From contig CAIYXD010000072.1 of assembly GCA_903930085.1 (NCBI GenBank), positions 1 to 8,510 on the forward strand: DNA of 8,510 nt. The letters are read 5' to 3'. The translations under genes and the position numbers were made by a program. Origin of the DNA: an uncultured Flavobacteriia bacterium. Lineage in GTDB: Bacteria; Bacteroidota; Bacteroidia; Flavobacteriales_D; Crocinitomicaceae. The notes below the pieces were generated by a model. That model did no database searches. It was not told where the DNA came from and saw nothing but the letters and a program-made list of their open reading frames with translations. This document shows positions 5,366 to 8,510 of this stretch, piece by piece (within the stretch, counting starts at the first letter, position 1; every line of letters starts with the position of its first letter).

Positions 5366-8029
5366 ATGTGGTCGAAAATAGCAAATTTTATTCTTAGAAA
5401 CCGTTTCTTCCTGCTAGGTATAATTACCTTGTTGACAGTGTTTTTCGGCTATTATGCATTCACAAGCCTGAAGCTAGAAAATAAATATGGAATTGTCTTA
5501 CCAAAAAATTCTCCAACAACGCAGAATTACGAGAAGTTCAAGTCGATGTTTGGAGAAGATGGCGGAACACTTGTTTTAGCAATAGAAACAGATTCATTAT
5601 ACACAGAGAAGAATTTTTTAAAGTGGAAAGAACTGGGTGATTCCATTCTTCAATACGATGGAGTTTTATCTATAATTTCCGAGGCAACGCTCTTCACCAT
5701 TAAAAATAATATTACAGAAAGTAGGTTCGATGCGAAACGCGTTTTCTCGGATATCACCTTTCAAGAAAAATCAATTGAAGATATAGAAAAGGAAATCAAG
5801 CAAAATCCAATTTACGATCATTTATTGTACAACGACAGTTCCAATGTTTCCTTGATGATGATCGGCATTGACGAACGTTTTTTACACGATCAGAAGCGCT
5901 CAGGAGTGGTATTGGAAATTGAGAAAGTTGCCAATTCCTACGAAAAACATTTTGGCAAGATTCGGTACGCCGGTTTGCCGCATTTACGCGTTGTAATAGG
6001 CAAGCGAATTCAAGGGGAAATGTATATATTTATTGGGCTTTCGCTTCTTGTTACTTCTATTTTATTGTATATTTTCTTCCGTTCCTTGCGGGTTGTTTTT
6101 ATTTGCAACTCAGTGGTAATGATTGCCGTTATCTGGGCAATTGGGAGTATGGGATTCTTAGGATTCCGTTTGTCGATTTTGATGGCTTTGATTCCACCTT
6201 TGATGATTGTTATCGGTATTCCGAATTGCATCTTTTTGATGACTAAATTCCACCAGGAAGTCAAAGACCATGGAAATAAAGTAAAAGCACTTTCCCGCGT
6301 AATTCAAAAAATTGGTACGGCAACGTTTTTAACGAATTTCACTACCGCAATAGGATTCTTGACTTTTGCCTTTACAAATTCGGAGAAATTAATGGAGTTT
6401 GGACTTTCAGCTTCGATGAATATTTTGATGGTGTTTATTCTTTCCATTTGTATTTTACCGATTTTTGTTTCGTTCTCAAAATCGCCGAAAGAACGCCACT
6501 TAAAACACCTCGACAGAAAATTTGCAACGGGTTTAATCAGTACGGTAATTCATCTTGCACAATTTAAAAGACGCTGGGTATATGGCGTTACAATACTAAT
6601 TCTTCTTGTAAGTGTTGCCGGAATGGTACAAATCAATGCAACTGGAAATGTAACTGGAGATCTCCCAAAAGATGACCAAATTCTTCTGGATGTTCAGTAT
6701 ATAGAGAAACATTTCGGTGGCGCCATTCCGTTTGAAGTAATGATCAATTACAAAGAACCGGGCCGTCTTTTTAAAAGATCTACGCTTGAAAAAATCGAAC
6801 AAGTTCAAGGAGTTTTTGCAGCCGATACGCTCTTTTCGAAAAGTATTTCGATTGTTGATTTTATTAAAGTAATCAACATGTCCTATTATGGCGGGGATGT
6901 GACCCAGTATAAAATTATCTCAAACCGCGATAAAGGAAGGTTGAAAAAATACATGGATAACTTTGAGATGAACAATCCAAATGGCGGCAGTTTATCGGTA
7001 AAAGAACTTATTGACACAACAAATACTACTGCTAGAATTAGATGCCAAATGAAAGATCTCGGTTCATATGAGGTAGCGGATAAGGTGGATTTACTGCAAT
7101 TAAAAATAGACAATATTTTAAATCCAAACAAGCAGCAAATTGAAAAATACTACGCTAAATTTGTCAAAGGAAAAAGAGATTACTTGGATTCGCTAACACT
7201 TAATTTTCCTGAAGTGTATAATGGTTTAACAGCTATTTTATCGAATGGGAACTCGGATGTGCAATTTAAATTTGACAGCGATCCATCCCTTTTACTTTCC
7301 TATACAAAGCATAAGGATTTTAAATCGAATTTACGCGAAGCGATTGACAACGAGTATTTTGATGTTACTTTCACCGGTACTTCTGTTGTTGTGTCAGAAG
7401 GAACCCGCTATCTCGTTAGTAATTTAATTCAAAGTCTTCTATTTGCAATTGTTACCATCGGTATTTTAATGGCATTATTGTTCCGTTCCTGGAGAATGGT
7501 GGTTATTTCCATGGTTCCCAATTTAATTCCGTTAGCTGTTACCGGCGGAATCATGGGTTGGTTTGGAATTCCATTAAAACCGTCTACTTTGCTCGTGTTT
7601 AGTATCGCATTCGGTATTTCTGTAGATGATACAATTCACTATTTGGCAAAATACAGACAGGAATTGAAAACAAAACAATGGGATTTAAGACAATGTGTTC
7701 TTATTGCTATAAAGGAATCGGGATTGGGAATGTTTTATACGTCAATCGTACTTTTCTGCGGTTTCTCCGTATTCCTTTTTTCTCAATTTGGAGGAACACA
7801 GGCTTTAGGGTTATTAATTTCAATTACCTTGTTAATTGCAATGATTACAAACTTAATTGTACTTCCTTCCTTGCTCTTGTCCTTCGAAAGAAAATTAACC
7901 ACAAAATCTTTTGAAGAGCCCTATTTTGACGCTTATTCAGAAGAAAGCGAAATCAATTGGTCAGATCTTCAATTATCGACCGATGAAGATTTAAAAGTTG
8001 ACTTAGAAAAACGAAAAGAGGAGGAGTAA
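5366..8029 (+). CDS. RND superfamily (MMPL-type) inner-membrane transporter
   Basis: An 887-residue protein with the duplicated RND plan: helix 1 at about 14-32, periplasmic domain 1 at about 35-215, helices 2-6 at about 219-372, helix 7 at about 404-421, periplasmic domain 2 at about 424-680, helices 8-12 at about 684-840, and an acidic cytoplasmic tail rich in Glu and Asp. The two halves are recognisably similar (LENKYGIVLPKNSP against GNVTGDLPKDDQ just after helices 1 and 7). GISVDDTIHYLAKYRQE (750-766) in helix 10 is the family's proton-relay region with Asp754-Asp755; the matching place in helix 4 is IPNCIFLMTKFHQE with no acidic residue. Family members use the proton gradient to move lipids, hopanoids or other hydrophobic compounds; no periplasmic adaptor or outer-membrane partner gene is nearby, as is usual for MMPL/HpnN-like and not AcrB-like members. 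The substrate is unknown. The ATG at 5366 gives an intact helix 1 and follows AGAAAAAC, an A-rich ribosome site. Confidence 0.9.
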   Translation: MWSKIANFILRNRFFLLGIITLLTVFFGYYAFTSLKLENKYGIVLPKNSPTTQNYEKFKSMFGEDGGTLVLAIETDSLYTEKNFLKWKELGDSILQYDGVLSIISEATLFTIKNNITESRFDAKRVFSDITFQEKSIEDIEKEIKQNPIYDHLLYNDSSNVSLMMIGIDERFLHDQKRSGVVLEIEKVANSYEKHFGKIRYAGLPHLRVVIGKRIQGEMYIFIGLSLLVTSILLYIFFRSLRVVFICNSVVMIAVIWAIGSMGFLGFRLSILMALIPPLMIVIGIPNCIFLMTKFHQEVKDHGNKVKALSRVIQKIGTATFLTNFTTAIGFLTFAFTNSEKLMEFGLSASMNILMVFILSICILPIFVSFSKSPKERHLKHLDRKFATGLISTVIHLAQFKRRWVYGVTILILLVSVAGMVQINATGNVTGDLPKDDQILLDVQYIEKHFGGAIPFEVMINYKEPGRLFKRSTLEKIEQVQGVFAADTLFSKSISIVDFIKVINMSYYGGDVTQYKIISNRDKGRLKKYMDNFEMNNPNGGSLSVKELIDTTNTTARIRCQMKDLGSYEVADKVDLLQLKIDNILNPNKQQIEKYYAKFVKGKRDYLDSLTLNFPEVYNGLTAILSNGNSDVQFKFDSDPSLLLSYTKHKDFKSNLREAIDNEYFDVTFTGTSVVVSEGTRYLVSNLIQSLLFAIVTIGILMALLFRSWRMVVISMVPNLIPLAVTGGIMGWFGIPLKPSTLLVFSIAFGISVDDTIHYLAKYRQELKTKQWDLRQCVLIAIKESGLGMFYTSIVLFCGFSVFLFSQFGGTQALGLLISITLLIAMITNLIVLPSLLLSFERKLTTKSFEEPYFDAYSEESEINWSDLQLSTDEDLKVDLEKRKEEE

Positions 8030-8055
8030 CACACACTTTTTTTAACCGTGTTACT
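8025..8055. terminator. Inverted repeat between the RND gene and rfbA: terminator or operator
   Basis: AGTAACAC (8025-8032) and GTGTTACT (8048-8055) are perfect eight-base complements around a 15-base loop that contains a run of seven T. The left arm covers the RND stop codon; ACTTTTTAA follows the right arm, which would give a U-run suited to a terminator. Low G+C in the stem makes it a modest one. Because the right arm also touches a -7-like box of rfbA, a protein-binding operator is the alternative. Confidence 0.45.
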
Positions 8056-8062
8056 ACTTTTT
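8055..8062 (+). promoter_or_regulatory. Possible -7 box of rfbA
   Basis: TACTTTTT matches five of the six fixed positions of TAnnTTTG and ends 20 bases before the rfbA ATG, the same distance as at the 67-residue gene. No TTTG or TTG is found 17-23 bases upstream, so the promoter is incomplete and uncertain. Confidence 0.3.
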
Positions 8063-8082
8063 AACGATAATTAATTCATATT

Positions 8083-8510
8083 ATGAAAGGAATAATATTA
8101 GCTGGTGGATCCGGAACACGTTTGCACCCATTAACGTTGGCAGTTTCCAAACAACTAATGCCAATCTATGATAAACCGATGATTTATTATCCTTTATCCA
8201 TTTTGATGAGCGCTGGAATCAGAGAGATTTTAATCATTTCAACACCACACGATTTGCCTAATTTTGAAAAATTATTGGGAAATGGAGAAAGTTTGGGCTG
8301 TCAGTTTTCCTATGCGGTGCAAGAAATTCCTAATGGATTAGCCCAAGCTTTTGTTCTCGGAGAAAAGTTTATTGGCAATGAAAAGGTTGCGCTGGTTTTA
8401 GGAGATAATATCTTCTATGGCGTTGGAATGGATAGTTTATTAAAAGAAAACAACAATCCGGAAGGCGGCGTAGTGTATGCTTACCACGTTAGCGATCCAG
8501 AACGCTATGG
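8083..8510 (+). CDS. rfbA: Glucose-1-phosphate thymidylyltransferase (3' partial)
   Basis: The enzyme joins glucose 1-phosphate and dTTP to dTDP-glucose, the first step towards dTDP-rhamnose and related sugars for surface polysaccharide. The window holds the first 142 of about 290 residues. The start MKGIILAGGSGTRLHPLT is the nucleotide-binding loop with Arg13; SKQLMPIYDKPMIYYPLS follows with Lys23; VQEIPNGLAQAF (79-90) is the base and sugar site; LGDNIFYG (106-113) carries Asp108, which binds magnesium in this family. These positions match the short-form RfbA/RmlA well, and no break is seen up to the window edge. The Tyr usually found after GTRL is His15 here, a mild change. The ATG is 53 bases after the RND stop. 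The genes for the following steps (rfbB, rfbC, rfbD) would be expected downstream but are not in view. Confidence 0.95.
   Translation, partial: MKGIILAGGSGTRLHPLTLAVSKQLMPIYDKPMIYYPLSILMSAGIREILIISTPHDLPNFEKLLGNGESLGCQFSYAVQEIPNGLAQAFVLGEKFIGNEKVALVLGDNIFYGVGMDSLLKENNNPEGGVVYAYHVSDPERY

Noticed and set aside
1..8510. Search for a novel multi-gene system, mobile element, phage gene or defence island
   Set aside because: All sizeable frames belong to recognised housekeeping, transport, peptidase or sugar-nucleotide families; no transposase, integrase, terminal repeats, tRNA or array is visible.

Overview
The window reads as ordinary chromosome of a Bacteroidota bacterium, most likely a flavobacterium-like member of Flavobacteriales. 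The evidence is the gene content (a SusC/FecA-type TonB-dependent receptor paired with a DUF4249 lipoprotein, a DPP5-like S9 peptidase, a long-form PyrF), AT-rich coding sequence, A-rich rather than GGAGG-like ribosome sites, and promoter-like boxes of the Bacteroidota type (TTTG, 19 bases, TAnnTTTG). The genus cannot be fixed from the sequence alone.

Layout, all genes on the + strand. Bases 1-1203 hold the C-terminal beta-barrel part of a TonB-dependent receptor whose start lies before the window. One base after its stop comes a small DUF4249 lipoprotein (1205-1990); the two are almost certainly co-transcribed and form an outer-membrane uptake pair of unknown substrate. Next is pyrF (2069-2887), the last enzyme of UMP synthesis, with its own -7-like box. 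A 67-residue two-helix membrane protein of unknown function (3019-3222) follows, with one of the two clearest promoters of the window. Then come a secreted S9 prolyl-oligopeptidase-family dipeptidyl peptidase (3267-5300) and a 12-helix RND/MMPL-type exporter (5366-8029), the latter again with a textbook promoter. The window closes with the first 142 codons of rfbA/rmlA (8083 onward), glucose-1-phosphate thymidylyltransferase, probably the start of a dTDP-sugar cluster continuing beyond the window.

Apart from the receptor/DUF4249 pair, the genes look like independent neighbours and not one pathway: several have their own promoter-like sequence, and short inverted repeats sit on three of the stop codons. 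I found no mobile element, CRISPR array, RNA gene, phage gene or toxin-antitoxin pair, and no convincing undescribed multi-gene system. The points most worth a second look are the uncharacterised 67-residue membrane protein, the one-sided proton-relay aspartates and enlarged second periplasmic loop of the RND protein, the near-identical 18-base promoter segments in front of pyrF and the RND gene, and a palindrome between the RND gene and rfbA that could be either a terminator or an operator.
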